A stretch of 40,988 bases of DNA from Oscillospiraceae bacterium (GTDB lineage Bacteria > Bacillota > Clostridia > Oscillospirales > Oscillospiraceae). Location: the NCBI GenBank assembly GCA_017540565.1, contig JAFYAU010000035.1, positions 1-40,988 of the forward strand. The letters run 5' to 3'. How positions within the stretch are numbered: position 1 is the stretch's first letter; the number at the start of each line of letters is the position of its first letter. Shown piece by piece: positions 15,828-24,006 of this stretch. Below the pieces are notes generated by a model. That model was not told the DNA's origin. It saw nothing but the letters and a program-made list of their open reading frames with translations, and ran no database searches. The position numbers and the translations under genes were made by a program.

Positions 15828-17663
15828 ATGAGTACTATCTATCTGAACGACCCGAAAGGTTATGATCCCAAGATCGGAGGTTTCCTGGAGACCTTCCAGC
15901 GCAAGGCCGGCGCGTATCCGCCGGGCACCTGTCCTCTTGTGGTGCAGCAGGCCCTGCTTCAGGCCTCTGTCAGCCAGACCTGCGGCAAGTGTGTCCCCTG
16001 CCGGGACGGACTGCCCCAGCTGGCCTCTCTGCTGAAAAAAGTCATCACAGGCAAGGCCACTGAGAAAACGGTGGCAAAGATGCGTGCACTGGCTGAGATG
16101 ATCCGCGACACGGCGGACTGTGCCATCGGCTATCAGGCGGCCATTGAAGTCCTCAACGGCATGGATGCCTTCCGCGAGGAATACGAAAGCCATATCGCCA
16201 CCGGCCTGTGTGCTGAATCCGTCGGACAGAAAGTTCCCTGCATCAATCTGTGCCCCGCCCATGTGGATATCCCTGCCTACATCGCGCTGATCGGACAGGA
16301 GGACTACGCCGGTGCCGTGAATATGATCCGGAAGGACAATCCCCTTCCCACCGCCTGTGCCATGATCTGCGAACATCCCTGCGAAGAGCGCTGCCGCAGG
16401 AGCCTGATCGATTCCCCGCTGAATATCCGCGGCCTGAAGAAATACGCGGTGGATCAGGTGGCTGCTGACACTGTTCCTGTTCCTGCGCCCGGTGTTCCTA
16501 CCGGGAAGACCGTCGCGGTGATCGGTGCTGGCCCTGCCGGATTGACCTGCGCGTATTTTCTGGCACAGATGGGTCACAAGGTCATCGTCTATGAACGCCA
16601 GAAAGCCGGCGGCGGCATGCTCCGCTACGGCATCCCCAACTATCGCTTTCCGAAAGACCGTCTGGATGAAGACATCCGTGCGATCCTTGCGGCCGGAGAC
16701 ATTGAGATCCGCTACGGCGTGTCCGTCGGAAAGGACATCTCCATCGAAGATGTCCGCGCCGGCTGTGACGCGATGTTCGTTGCTATCGGCGCTCAGGTCG
16801 GCAAAAAGCTGCGTCTGGACAATGCGGACGCGAAAAACGTGGAATCCGCTGTTGAAATGCTCGACCGCATAGGCAACGGTGACATCCCCGACTATTCCGG
16901 CAAAACGGTGGTCGTGATCGGAGGCGGCAACGTGGCTATGGACGCCGCACGCAGCGCACTTCGCTGCGGTGCGGAGGCCGTGCGTATCGTGTACCGCCGC
17001 CGTCAGGACGATATGACGGCCCTGGCCAGCGAGATCGAGTCTGCCGTCACCGAAGGCATCGAACTGATCACGCTTGAAGCACCAAAGGCCATCGAGGCGG
17101 ATGAGAACGGCTGCTGCAGCGCCCTGATCACACAGCCGCAGATGATCAGCGTCTATGACTCCGCCGGACGTCCCAGTCCGATCGATGCAAACAAGCCTGC
17201 CAACAGAATCCCCTGTGAGGTCATCCTTATCGCCGTTGGACAGGACATCGTCAGCAAACCTTTTGAGGACTACGGTATGCCTGCGAAGAGGAATGTCTTC
17301 CAGGCCGGCCTCGACACGGCAGTGAAAGAACTCCCCGGCGTCTTCGTCGGCGGCGACTGCGCCACTGGCCCTGCCACTGCCATCCGCGCCATCGCTGCGG
17401 GAAAGGTGGCTGCCCACAACATCGACGAATACCTGGGATATCATCACAAGATCCCCTGCGAGGTGTCCGCACCTCCAGCGAAGGAGAACGACCGGCGTCC
17501 GTGCGGCCGTGCCAACATCACGGAACGTCCCGCATATATCCGCCGCTGCGATTTCGATCATGTTGAGAATGCCTACACCTATGAAGAGGCTATGCAGGAG
17601 GCCAACCGCTGCCTGCGCTGCGACCACTTCGGCTGTGGCGTCCTGCAGGATGGCCGCGACTGA
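15828..17663 (+). CDS. NuoF-type iron-sulfur domain fused to GltD-type FAD/NAD(P) oxidoreductase
   Basis: The 611-residue protein is a fusion. Residues 40-125 match the C-terminal 4Fe-4S domain of NuoF/HydB subunits, with C52, C55 and C58 in TCGKCVPCRDG and C98. From residue 135 it matches the small subunit of glutamate synthase: cysteines in CINLCP (138, 142) and CAMICEHPCEERC (177-189), the FAD loop VIGAGPAGLT (231), the NAD(P) loop VIGGGNVAMDAARSA (near 365), and GVFVGGDCATGPATAI. It ends in CLRCDHFGC. There is no NuoF FMN domain. Such proteins usually serve as diaphorase-type electron subunits of larger complexes. Next to metF-fhs-fchA-folD, likely partners are a formate dehydrogenase, hydrogenase or MetF; none is proven. 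AGGAGG precedes the ATG. Confidence 0.82.
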   Translation: MSTIYLNDPKGYDPKIGGFLETFQRKAGAYPPGTCPLVVQQALLQASVSQTCGKCVPCRDGLPQLASLLKKVITGKATEKTVAKMRALAEMIRDTADCAIGYQAAIEVLNGMDAFREEYESHIATGLCAESVGQKVPCINLCPAHVDIPAYIALIGQEDYAGAVNMIRKDNPLPTACAMICEHPCEERCRRSLIDSPLNIRGLKKYAVDQVAADTVPVPAPGVPTGKTVAVIGAGPAGLTCAYFLAQMGHKVIVYERQKAGGGMLRYGIPNYRFPKDRLDEDIRAILAAGDIEIRYGVSVGKDISIEDVRAGCDAMFVAIGAQVGKKLRLDNADAKNVESAVEMLDRIGNGDIPDYSGKTVVVIGGGNVAMDAARSALRCGAEAVRIVYRRRQDDMTALASEIESAVTEGIELITLEAPKAIEADENGCCSALITQPQMISVYDSAGRPSPIDANKPANRIPCEVILIAVGQDIVSKPFEDYGMPAKRNVFQAGLDTAVKELPGVFVGGDCATGPATAIRAIAAGKVAAHNIDEYLGYHHKIPCEVSAPPAKENDRRPCGRANITERPAYIRRCDFDHVENAYTYEEAMQEANRCLRCDHFGCGVLQDGRD

Positions 17664-17677
17664 TTTCCGTATCCGAC

Positions 17678-17710
17678 GCTCCCCCGCCAAGGCGGGGGAG
17701 CTCTCTTTTT
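17678..17710 (+). terminator. Strong terminator after the flavoprotein gene
   Basis: GCTCCCCCGCC (17678-17688) pairs with GGCGGGGGAGC (17691-17701), and TCTCTTTTT follows. It separates the one-carbon region from the CARF nuclease gene. Confidence 0.92.
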
Positions 17711-17736
17711 CCGTCAGGCCGCCGGCTTGACCGTCA

Positions 17737-17745
17737 TGCTATACT
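17737..17745 (+). promoter_or_regulatory. Extended -10 promoter of the CARF nuclease gene
   Basis: TGCTATACT contains a TG-N motif and a 5/6 -10 box (TATACT, 17740-17745). The -35 region is poor. The predicted transcript start falls close to 17752, right at the candidate start codons. Confidence 0.5.
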
Positions 17746-17752
17746 GAACTGG

Positions 17753-18949
17753 GTGAGATTGATGAAAACACTGCTGGAGATATTTGACGACCGCCCCATG
17801 GAAAACGTCCTGGCCACGGATACCTTCTGCCCCGAGACTACCGTTTTTCTCTGTGCGGATGCCGTTGCTGCGGACAAAGCCCTGCATGATTCCTACCGCA
17901 GGTATTTCCTTCGCCGCGGTCTTTCTACAAAGGTAGTATTCATAAAGACGGATCTGATGGCTGTCGGTCCTGTGATCAACACCCTGCGCCGTGTGACATC
18001 TGAGTATGAGGACTGCGCTCTCGATATCACGGGAGGGTCAGACGCCGTTCTGTTTGCCTGCGGCCTTTTCTGTGCAGAGGAACCGCTTCCTGTATTCACC
18101 TTCAGCCGCCGCAGCAGCCGGTTTTATAATATACGGAACGCCGATTTCATAGAGCAGCAGCCCGATGATCTGACCTATTCTGTCAGCGACGTGTTCCTGA
18201 TGGCAGGGGCGGAGATTCAGGAAGGACGGGACCAGGCAGACGCCCTGCTGTCGCATCTGGACCAGTTTTCCGGCTTCTACGATATATGCGACGACTTCCG
18301 CCGCGGATGGACAGATGCCGTGAGTTACTTCCAGCAGATCTCTGCGCCGGACAAATACGGCAACGTCACGATGGAGGCTTCCGGCGAATGGCAGGTGAGA
18401 GGCCCTCAGGGACACCGTCTGACGGCGAATCCCGCCCTGCTGACCCGTCTCGCCGACCTCGGTTTCCTTCTTGATCTTGAGATGGAAGAAGGCCGTTTCG
18501 TGCGCTTTCGCTTCTTTGACGCCGCCGTCCGTTTCTGGCTGCGGGACGTAGGCAGTTTCCTTGAACTCTACGTGTGGGACGTATGCCGCCGGTCCGGTCT
18601 GTTCGGCGACCTGCGCGTCAGCACTGTCGTAAACTGGGACGGTCTGCCCCCCAGAGACGCGGTCACCAATGAGATCGACGTGATGGCTGTCAGAGGCATC
18701 AAGCCGCTGCTCCTTTCCTGCAAAGCCTGTCCCGTAAAGACTGAGGCCGTAAATGAGCTGGCCGTTCTTCGTGACCGTTTCGGCGGACAGATGGCCGCCG
18801 CAGCTGTCATCACCACCTATCCGTGCAGAGCCGTCACCCGCCGGCGCGCCATGGAGCTCGGCATGGATATCATCGACCGCACGGACCTGTCTGAAGGCCG
18901 CCTGCTGACCAGGCTCAAGGCGCTTTCCTCGGTGAGCCAGCGCCGCTGA
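17753..18949 (+). CDS. Stand-alone CARF-domain nuclease, Card1/Can2-like (DUF1887)
   Basis: The 398-residue protein has two parts. The N-terminal third is a CARF-type Rossmann domain with the ligand-loop motif ALDITGGSDAVLFA at residues 89-102. The C-terminus is a PD-(D/E)xK nuclease domain: Glu271 in SFLELYVWD, E307/D309 in TNEIDVMAVRG and Lys324 in LLLSCKA. The SCK form is common in DUF1887. A helical linker domain lies between. Characterised relatives (Card1, Can2) are switched on by cyclic tetra-adenylate from type III CRISPR complexes and cut DNA and/or RNA. No cas gene or repeat array is visible here. The start is GTG 17753 or, with GGTGAG ahead, ATG 17762. Strong terminators or promoters on both sides make it a one-gene unit. 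Confidence 0.82.
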   Translation: MRLMKTLLEIFDDRPMENVLATDTFCPETTVFLCADAVAADKALHDSYRRYFLRRGLSTKVVFIKTDLMAVGPVINTLRRVTSEYEDCALDITGGSDAVLFACGLFCAEEPLPVFTFSRRSSRFYNIRNADFIEQQPDDLTYSVSDVFLMAGAEIQEGRDQADALLSHLDQFSGFYDICDDFRRGWTDAVSYFQQISAPDKYGNVTMEASGEWQVRGPQGHRLTANPALLTRLADLGFLLDLEMEEGRFVRFRFFDAAVRFWLRDVGSFLELYVWDVCRRSGLFGDLRVSTVVNWDGLPPRDAVTNEIDVMAVRGIKPLLLSCKACPVKTEAVNELAVLRDRFGGQMAAAAVITTYPCRAVTRRRAMELGMDIIDRTDLSEGRLLTRLKALSSVSQRR

Positions 18950-18959
18950 CCTTCTCCCC

Positions 18960-18988
18960 TTTTCAAAAAGCGCATGATATAGTATAAT
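18960..18988 (+). promoter_or_regulatory. Promoter of the PAP2 gene
   Basis: A perfect TATAAT (18983-18988) lies 17 bases after TTTTCA (18960-18965). The leader to ATG 19043 is about 48 bases. Confidence 0.7.
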
Positions 18989-19042
18989 GAGATGTCATTC
19001 ATTCCGCGGCGTCGCCCGGCGCCTATGAAAGGCAGGTATCAT

Positions 19043-19771
19043 ATGAGAACAAAAAAAAGCAGCCGCGCGCTAGGCGCCGGCATCATTTTCCTGCTGCTGT
19101 TCATCGCTTTCACTTTCGTCATCAGCCAGATCGATGTCCAGGGCATCGGGCCGGAAGGCTCCCTTGTGGGACTTTCCACCGTCAACGGGCTTGCCCGGGA
19201 TCTGATTGGGACCAATGACCTGTGCTATACCGTCAGCGAGTGGCTGGGATATCTCTCCCTGCTCGTCGCGGCGCTCCTGTGCGTGGTCGGTCTCGTCCAG
19301 TGGATCAGCCGCCGCAGTCTGGCCAGGGTGGACCGGGAACTGCTTTGGATGTACGTTTTCTTTGCGGTCGTCGTCCTTTTGTACATACTGTTTGAGTACG
19401 TCGTGATCAACTACCGTCCGGTGCTGGAGGACGGCGAACTCGCCGCCTCCTATCCTTCCTCCCACACCGTGCTGGTCTTCTCTGTGTTCGGCATGGCCAT
19501 CGCCGGACGCTTCGGGAGCATCTTCGGCTCACGCGGACTGCGCACAGCCGCGTGCTGGATCAGCGGCATCCTGATCGTCGCCATGATAGCGACCCGTCTT
19601 ATTTCCGGCGTCCACTGGGTGACGGATATCATCGGCGGTCTGCTCCTCTCCTGCTGCGTGGTCTGTTTCTACACCGCCTGCATCCGCAGGAGGCGCCGGC
19701 ATGTCAGAACTCAGGTGCCGCGTCCCGCGGAACCTGCCGATCCGGAGATCACGGAGGACGATCTCTTCTGA
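19043..19771 (+). CDS. PAP2-family membrane phosphatase
   Basis: The 242-residue protein has about five to six hydrophobic segments (first GAGIIFLLLFIAFTFVI, residues 12-28) and the type 2 phosphatidic acid phosphatase motifs. The motifs read INYRP, YPSSHT (in place of PSGH) and TRLISGVHWVTD (R-x5-H-x3-D), so the catalytic His pair and Arg are kept. The Lys normally seven residues before the first Arg is Glu. Such enzymes remove phosphate from lipid phosphates or undecaprenyl diphosphate at the outer membrane face. The C-terminus is a cytoplasmic Arg-rich and acidic tail. The frame opens 17 codons earlier, but that part is proline/arginine-rich and GGCAGG supports ATG 19043. It is transcribed alone and ends at a bidirectional terminator. 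Confidence 0.85.
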   Translation: MRTKKSSRALGAGIIFLLLFIAFTFVISQIDVQGIGPEGSLVGLSTVNGLARDLIGTNDLCYTVSEWLGYLSLLVAALLCVVGLVQWISRRSLARVDRELLWMYVFFAVVVLLYILFEYVVINYRPVLEDGELAASYPSSHTVLVFSVFGMAIAGRFGSIFGSRGLRTAACWISGILIVAMIATRLISGVHWVTDIIGGLLLSCCVVCFYTACIRRRRRHVRTQVPRPAEPADPEITEDDLF

Positions 19772-19786
19772 CTTCTATGACAGCAT

Positions 19787-19819
19787 AAAGCCCTGACGAT
19801 TTACCGTCAGGGCTTTTTT
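19787..19819. terminator. Bidirectional terminator between PAP2 gene and argF
   Basis: AAAGCCCTGACG (19787-19798) pairs with CGTCAGGGCTTT (19805-19816) around six bases. Six T follow on the plus strand; the minus strand has only three. It serves the PAP2 gene well and the arginine operon more weakly. Confidence 0.88.
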
Positions 19820-19830
19820 GTCTGTTTCTC

Positions 19831-20733
19831 TTATCCCATGCACTTGACCATGACGGCCTTCTGGGCGTGCAGGCGGTTCTCCGCCTCCTCGAAGATCTCG
19901 TCCGCATGGCTTTCGAACACCTCAGCGGTGATCTCCTCTCCCCGGTGTGCGGGTAGGCAGTGCTGGACCATGGCGTCCTTCTTTGCGACCTGCATCAGGC
20001 GGTCGTCCACGCAGTAGCCGGCGAAGACGGCAGCACGTTCCTTCGCCTCCTGCTCCTGCCCCATGGAAGCCCACACGTCGGTGTAGACGACGTCAGCATC
20101 CCGTGCGGCCTCATAGATATCCGGGCAGCAGATGAATCTTCCGCTTTCTGCGGCCCACTTCATCAGATCGGGATCGGGCTGATGGCTCTCGGGGCAGCCC
20201 ACCGCAACGGTCATGCCCATCGTGATGCCGCCGGCGATCAGGCTGTTGGCCATATTGTTGCCGTCGCCGATAAATGTCAGTTTCAGCCCTTCAAAACCGC
20301 CCTTGAGTTCGCGGATGGTCATCAGGTCCGCCAGCACCTGACAGGGATGGCAGTAGTCCGTCAGGCCGTTGATCACGGGAATGCTCCCGTAACGCGCCAG
20401 ATCCTCCACCTCCTGCTGTGCAAAGGTCCGGATCATGATGCCGTCCAAATAGCGGGACAGCACCCGGGCGGTATCCATCACAGGCTCTCCCCGCCCGATC
20501 TGCAGATCGCGGTTGGACAGGAACAGCGCGCTTCCGCCCAGCTGATACATGCCCGTCTCAAAGGAGACTCTCGTCCTCGTGGAGGATTTCTGGAAGATCA
20601 TACCCAGTGTCTTGCCGGCCAGCAGCGGGTGGGCGATGCCGTTCTTCCGTTCGAACTTCAGCTGATCAGCGAGGTTCAGCACCTCGTTGATCTCGTTTTT
20701 CGTCAGGTCCTTCAGTTTCAGCAGATGTTTCAT
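19831..20733 (-). CDS. argF: Ornithine carbamoyltransferase
   Basis: The 300-residue enzyme joins carbamoyl phosphate and ornithine to citrulline. Motifs are complete: the carbamoyl phosphate loop SSTRTRVSFE (about residues 51-60), HPCQVLAD, and the ornithine and cysteine site HCLPAHRGEE. Length is typical for the anabolic trimeric enzyme. It is the last gene of the arginine operon and its ATG overlaps the argD stop in ATGA, so it is translationally coupled. Its second substrate would come from CarB, encoded at 35539, and its product goes to ArgG in the same operon. Confidence 0.97.
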   Translation of the reverse strand: MKHLLKLKDLTKNEINEVLNLADQLKFERKNGIAHPLLAGKTLGMIFQKSSTRTRVSFETGMYQLGGSALFLSNRDLQIGRGEPVMDTARVLSRYLDGIMIRTFAQQEVEDLARYGSIPVINGLTDYCHPCQVLADLMTIRELKGGFEGLKLTFIGDGNNMANSLIAGGITMGMTVAVGCPESHQPDPDLMKWAAESGRFICCPDIYEAARDADVVYTDVWASMGQEQEAKERAAVFAGYCVDDRLMQVAKKDAMVQHCLPAHRGEEITAEVFESHADEIFEEAENRLHAQKAVMVKCMG

Positions 20734-21896
20734 TTCGCCAGTTCCTCCTTCAGAACGTCGATCGCTTCTGCGAGCAGTTTCATGGGGATATTCAGAGCGG
20801 GAAGGAGCCTCACTTTCGTCTTGGCCGTCAGCACCAGAACGCCCCTGCCGATACAGGCAGCGGCCACCTCAGCGGCAGGCCGCACACTCTCGATACCGAT
20901 CATAAGGCCCATGCCCGTCACGCTCTTCACGCCGGGCGTGCCTTCCAGCTGCTCCCGGATATACGCGCCGCGCACTTCGACGCCGGCCAGCAGGCCGTCA
21001 TCCAGACGCTGCAGCACGTTCACCGCGCCGGCGCAGCAGACGGGGTTGGCTCCGAAGGTGGATCCGTGGCTCCCCGGTGTCAGTACATCCTGCACTTTCT
21101 CCCCAAGCAGGCAGGCGCCGATCGGAAGCCCGCCGCCCAAGCCCTTGGCCGTGGTCATGATGTCCGGCACGAACCCGTAGTGCATCCACGCATACAGTTT
21201 TCCGGTGCGCCCGTTGCCGGTCTGCACCTCATCGGTAATGACAAGCAGATCATTTTCTGAGGCGATCCTGAGCACGGCGTCAACATACTCCCGGCTCAGG
21301 ACTGTGACTCCGCTCTCGCCCTGGATCAGTTCCATCATGATAGCACAGCATCCGTTCTCCTTCACCAGCCGTGCCAGCTGTTCCGTATCCTCCGGGTCGG
21401 CATACACGAAGCCGGAGGTGAACGGGCCGAAATCCGTGTGGAAGCCATCCTGTCCCGTGGCTGCTAGCGTGGTAATCGTACGGCCGTGGAAACTGTTTTT
21501 CAGCGTGATGATCGTACTGTGGCTCTCGTCCCCGTATTTCAGGAATGCCCGGCGGCGAGCCGTCTTGATGGCGCACTCGTTGGCCTCAGCCCCGGAATTG
21601 CAGAAGAAGACCTTCTTCATACCGGTCCTGTCACACAGCAGTTCTGCCAGTTTTGCCCCGGGTTCGTGATAGTACAGGTTGGAGGTATGCTGCACCCGGT
21701 TGAGCTGCCGGCTCACAGCCTCGACCCATTCCTCGTCAGCCACGCCGAAAATATTGGCGGCGATTCCGGTTCCCAGGTCGATGTACTCCTTTCCCGCCTC
21801 GTCATATACGAGGCTCCCTTTCCCGTCGACGATCTCTACGGGAAAGCGGTTATATGTATGCGCGACATATGCCGCGTCCAGTTCTTTTACCGTCAT
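20730..21896 (-). CDS. argD: Acetylornithine aminotransferase
   Basis: The 388-residue PLP enzyme (class III aminotransferase) converts N-acetylglutamate semialdehyde to N-acetylornithine with glutamate as donor. Visible motifs are NSGAEANECAIKTAR, the Asp of LLVITDEVQTGNGRTG, and the PLP Lys in TTAKGLGGGLPIGA. It lies three bases after the argB stop, with GGAGGGTG as ribosome site inside the argB end. It overlaps argF at the other side, showing tight operon structure. Confidence 0.96.
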   Translation of the reverse strand: MTVKELDAAYVAHTYNRFPVEIVDGKGSLVYDEAGKEYIDLGTGIAANIFGVADEEWVEAVSRQLNRVQHTSNLYYHEPGAKLAELLCDRTGMKKVFFCNSGAEANECAIKTARRRAFLKYGDESHSTIITLKNSFHGRTITTLAATGQDGFHTDFGPFTSGFVYADPEDTEQLARLVKENGCCAIMMELIQGESGVTVLSREYVDAVLRIASENDLLVITDEVQTGNGRTGKLYAWMHYGFVPDIMTTAKGLGGGLPIGACLLGEKVQDVLTPGSHGSTFGANPVCCAGAVNVLQRLDDGLLAGVEVRGAYIREQLEGTPGVKSVTGMGLMIGIESVRPAAEVAAACIGRGVLVLTAKTKVRLLPALNIPMKLLAEAIDVLKEELAK

Positions 21897-21899
21897 CTG

Positions 21900-22769
21900 T
21901 CACCCTCCTACGAACATGGTGCCCATGCCTTCATCGGTGAAGATTTCCAGGAGAGTGCAGTGAGGCACGCGTCCGTCGATCACGAACACCTTCTTCACCC
22001 CGCGCCGGATCGCCTCTATGCAACATTCCACCTTCGGGATCATACCGCCCGTGATGATTCCCTGATTCATCAGATGCCGGGCATCGCTCACATAGATCTT
22101 CCGGATCAGGCTGTCCGGATCGTCCTGACGCTCCAGGACGCCCCGGATGTCCGTCATCATGATAAGGCTTTCAGCCTGCAGCATTCCTGAAATGCGAGCG
22201 GCTGCGGTATCTGCATTGATGTTATACACATTGCCCTCGCGGTCACATCCCACGGTGGAAATGACCGGGATATATCCCTTTTCCAGCACGTCATTGACGA
22301 CATCTATATTCACCTGGGTGATCTCTCCCACATAGCCCAGCCGTTCGTCCTTCACCGTTGCCTCCAGGAGGTGACCGTCGATGCCGGACAGGCCAATGGC
22401 CTTGCCGCCGCAGTTCTGCAGGATGTTGACCAGGTCCTTGTTCACTTTTCCCGCCAGCACCATCTGAACGATGCCGGCGCTCTCCTTGTCCGTGACCCGG
22501 AGTCCGTCGACGAATTCGCTCTTCTTCCCGATACGCTTGAGCATGTCCGTGATTTCCGGTCCTCCGCCATGGATGATGACCACCTTGATGCCCACCATGC
22601 TCAGCAGGACTGCGTCTCCCATGACCATGCGCTTGAGTTCCTCGCTCTGCATCGCGTTGCCGCCGTACTTGATGGCGATGACCTTTCCTCTGTATTTCTG
22701 CAGATAGGGCAGCGCCTGTGTAAGCATCTCCGCCCGCATGGCATTGGTCGCGCTGATCTGCTCTTCCAT
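21900..22769 (-). CDS. argB: Acetylglutamate kinase
   Basis: The 289-residue amino acid kinase phosphorylates N-acetylglutamate. It shows VIAIKYGGNAM, VIIHGGGPEITDML and the C-terminal segment GGMIPKVECCIEAI, all typical. An N-terminal helix of about 20 residues (MRAEMLTQALPYLQKY) precedes the core. This is the feature of hexameric, arginine-inhibited NAGKs, so feedback inhibition by arginine is likely. AGGAGG supports the ATG, placed 13 bases after the argJ stop. Confidence 0.96.
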   Translation of the reverse strand: MEEQISATNAMRAEMLTQALPYLQKYRGKVIAIKYGGNAMQSEELKRMVMGDAVLLSMVGIKVVIIHGGGPEITDMLKRIGKKSEFVDGLRVTDKESAGIVQMVLAGKVNKDLVNILQNCGGKAIGLSGIDGHLLEATVKDERLGYVGEITQVNIDVVNDVLEKGYIPVISTVGCDREGNVYNINADTAAARISGMLQAESLIMMTDIRGVLERQDDPDSLIRKIYVSDARHLMNQGIITGGMIPKVECCIEAIRRGVKKVFVIDGRVPHCTLLEIFTDEGMGTMFVGG

Positions 22770-22782
22770 CGTATCCGCCTCC

Positions 22783-23994
22783 TCAGGTCCTGTAGTCGCC
22801 GTTGATCTTTACGTAGTCGTAGGTCAGGTCGCAGCCCCATGCCACGGCCTGTGCGTCGCCGCTGTTCAGTCCGATCAGCACACGGATCTCCTTCTCACTG
22901 AGCACGCGCTTGGCCTCCTCCTCAGAGAAGGGCACGCCGCGCCCCATACGGCACACAGCGATCCGGCCGGCGTCTGAAACGAAATCTACATCGATCCTCT
23001 CCACGTCCGTCGCCGCTCCGCTGTAGCCGATGGCACACAGCACCCGGCCCCAGTTGGCGTCCGCGCCGAACATCGCCGCCTTGAACAGCGACGAGCAGAT
23101 GACCGCCTTCGCCACGGTGACCGCGGTCGTTTTGTCCGCCGCCCCCGTCACCTCGCACTGCAGCAGCTTCGTGGCTCCCTCGCCATCCCCGGCGATCATC
23201 CTGCACAGTGTGCGGGTGACCTCGCGCAGGGCAGCTGCAAAGGCATCGTAGTCCTCTCCCGGGCCGCCGACAGGGCGGTTGCCCGCCATACCGTTGGCCA
23301 TCAGGGTGACCATATCATTGGTGGAAGTGTCCCCGTCCACGCTCACCATATTGAACGTATCCGGAATATCCCCGCTCAGTGCCTGCTGAAGCACGGCCGG
23401 CTCCACCGCCGCGTCAGTAGTGATGAACACCAGCATCGTGGCCATATTCGGATGGATCATCCCGCTGCCCTTGGCGATGCCGCCCATGCGGCAGATCTTT
23501 CCGCCGCACTCGAATTCCACTGCGGTGATCTTGGGCACCGTGTCTGTGGTCATGATAGCTGCACAGGCATCATCACAGGTGTCTGTCAGCGCCTGAACAG
23601 CCAGAGGGATACCGGAGCGAATGGGAGTGAGATCCAACGGCTGTCCAATGACTCCTGTGGAAGCTACAACGATGTCCGCAGGATCGATCCCCAGGGCCTC
23701 TCCTGTCAGACGGCACATCTCCTCGGCCACTGCCTCTCCGCCGGGATTGCAGGTATTGGCATTGCCGCTGTTGCAGATCACGGCCCGGGCATATCCATCA
23801 GCCACATTCTTTTTCGTGACGGCGATGGGCGCTCCCTTGACCAGATTGGTGGTATATACGCAGGCACAGGCGGCCCGCACCTGACTGACGATCAGCGCCA
23901 GATCTTTCTTCTCATGGTTTCTGCGCACACCGCAGTGCACCCCGCCGGCGGTAAAACCCTTTGCGGCGCATACGCCGCCTCCGATATGCTTCAT
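22783..23994 (-). CDS. argJ: Glutamate N-acetyltransferase / N-acetylglutamate synthase
   Basis: The 403-residue enzyme recycles the acetyl group from acetylornithine to glutamate. It is made as a precursor that cuts itself at an Ala-Thr bond. That site is seen in [18 protein letters not shown] (about residue 180), with KGSGMIHP just before it. The start [15 protein letters not shown] and the end [18 protein letters not shown] fit ArgJ. Because no argA or argE is present in the operon, the cyclic pathway through ArgJ is used. GAGGTGATC lies ahead of the ATG, 12 bases after the argC stop. Whether it is bifunctional or only recycles acetyl groups cannot be read from sequence. Confidence 0.96.
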   Translation of the reverse strand: MKHIGGGVCAAKGFTAGGVHCGVRRNHEKKDLALIVSQVRAACACVYTTNLVKGAPIAVTKKNVADGYARAVICNSGNANTCNPGGEAVAEEMCRLTGEALGIDPADIVVASTGVIGQPLDLTPIRSGIPLAVQALTDTCDDACAAIMTTDTVPKITAVEFECGGKICRMGGIAKGSGMIHPNMATMLVFITTDAAVEPAVLQQALSGDIPDTFNMVSVDGDTSTNDMVTLMANGMAGNRPVGGPGEDYDAFAAALREVTRTLCRMIAGDGEGATKLLQCEVTGAADKTTAVTVAKAVICSSLFKAAMFGADANWGRVLCAIGYSGAATDVERIDVDFVSDAGRIAVCRMGRGVPFSEEEAKRVLSEKEIRVLIGLNSGDAQAVAWGCDLTYDYVKINGDYRT

Positions 23995-24006
23995 AACAGG
24001 ATCACC

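Noticed and set aside
15798..17690. Leftward open frame of 630 codons opposite the NuoF/GltD fusion
   Set aside because: No domain is seen, and the rightward product has complete motifs, ribosome site and terminator.
17663..19043. CRISPR array or cas genes near the CARF nuclease
   Set aside because: I looked for regularly spaced direct repeats on both sides and found none; neighbours are metabolic or membrane genes.
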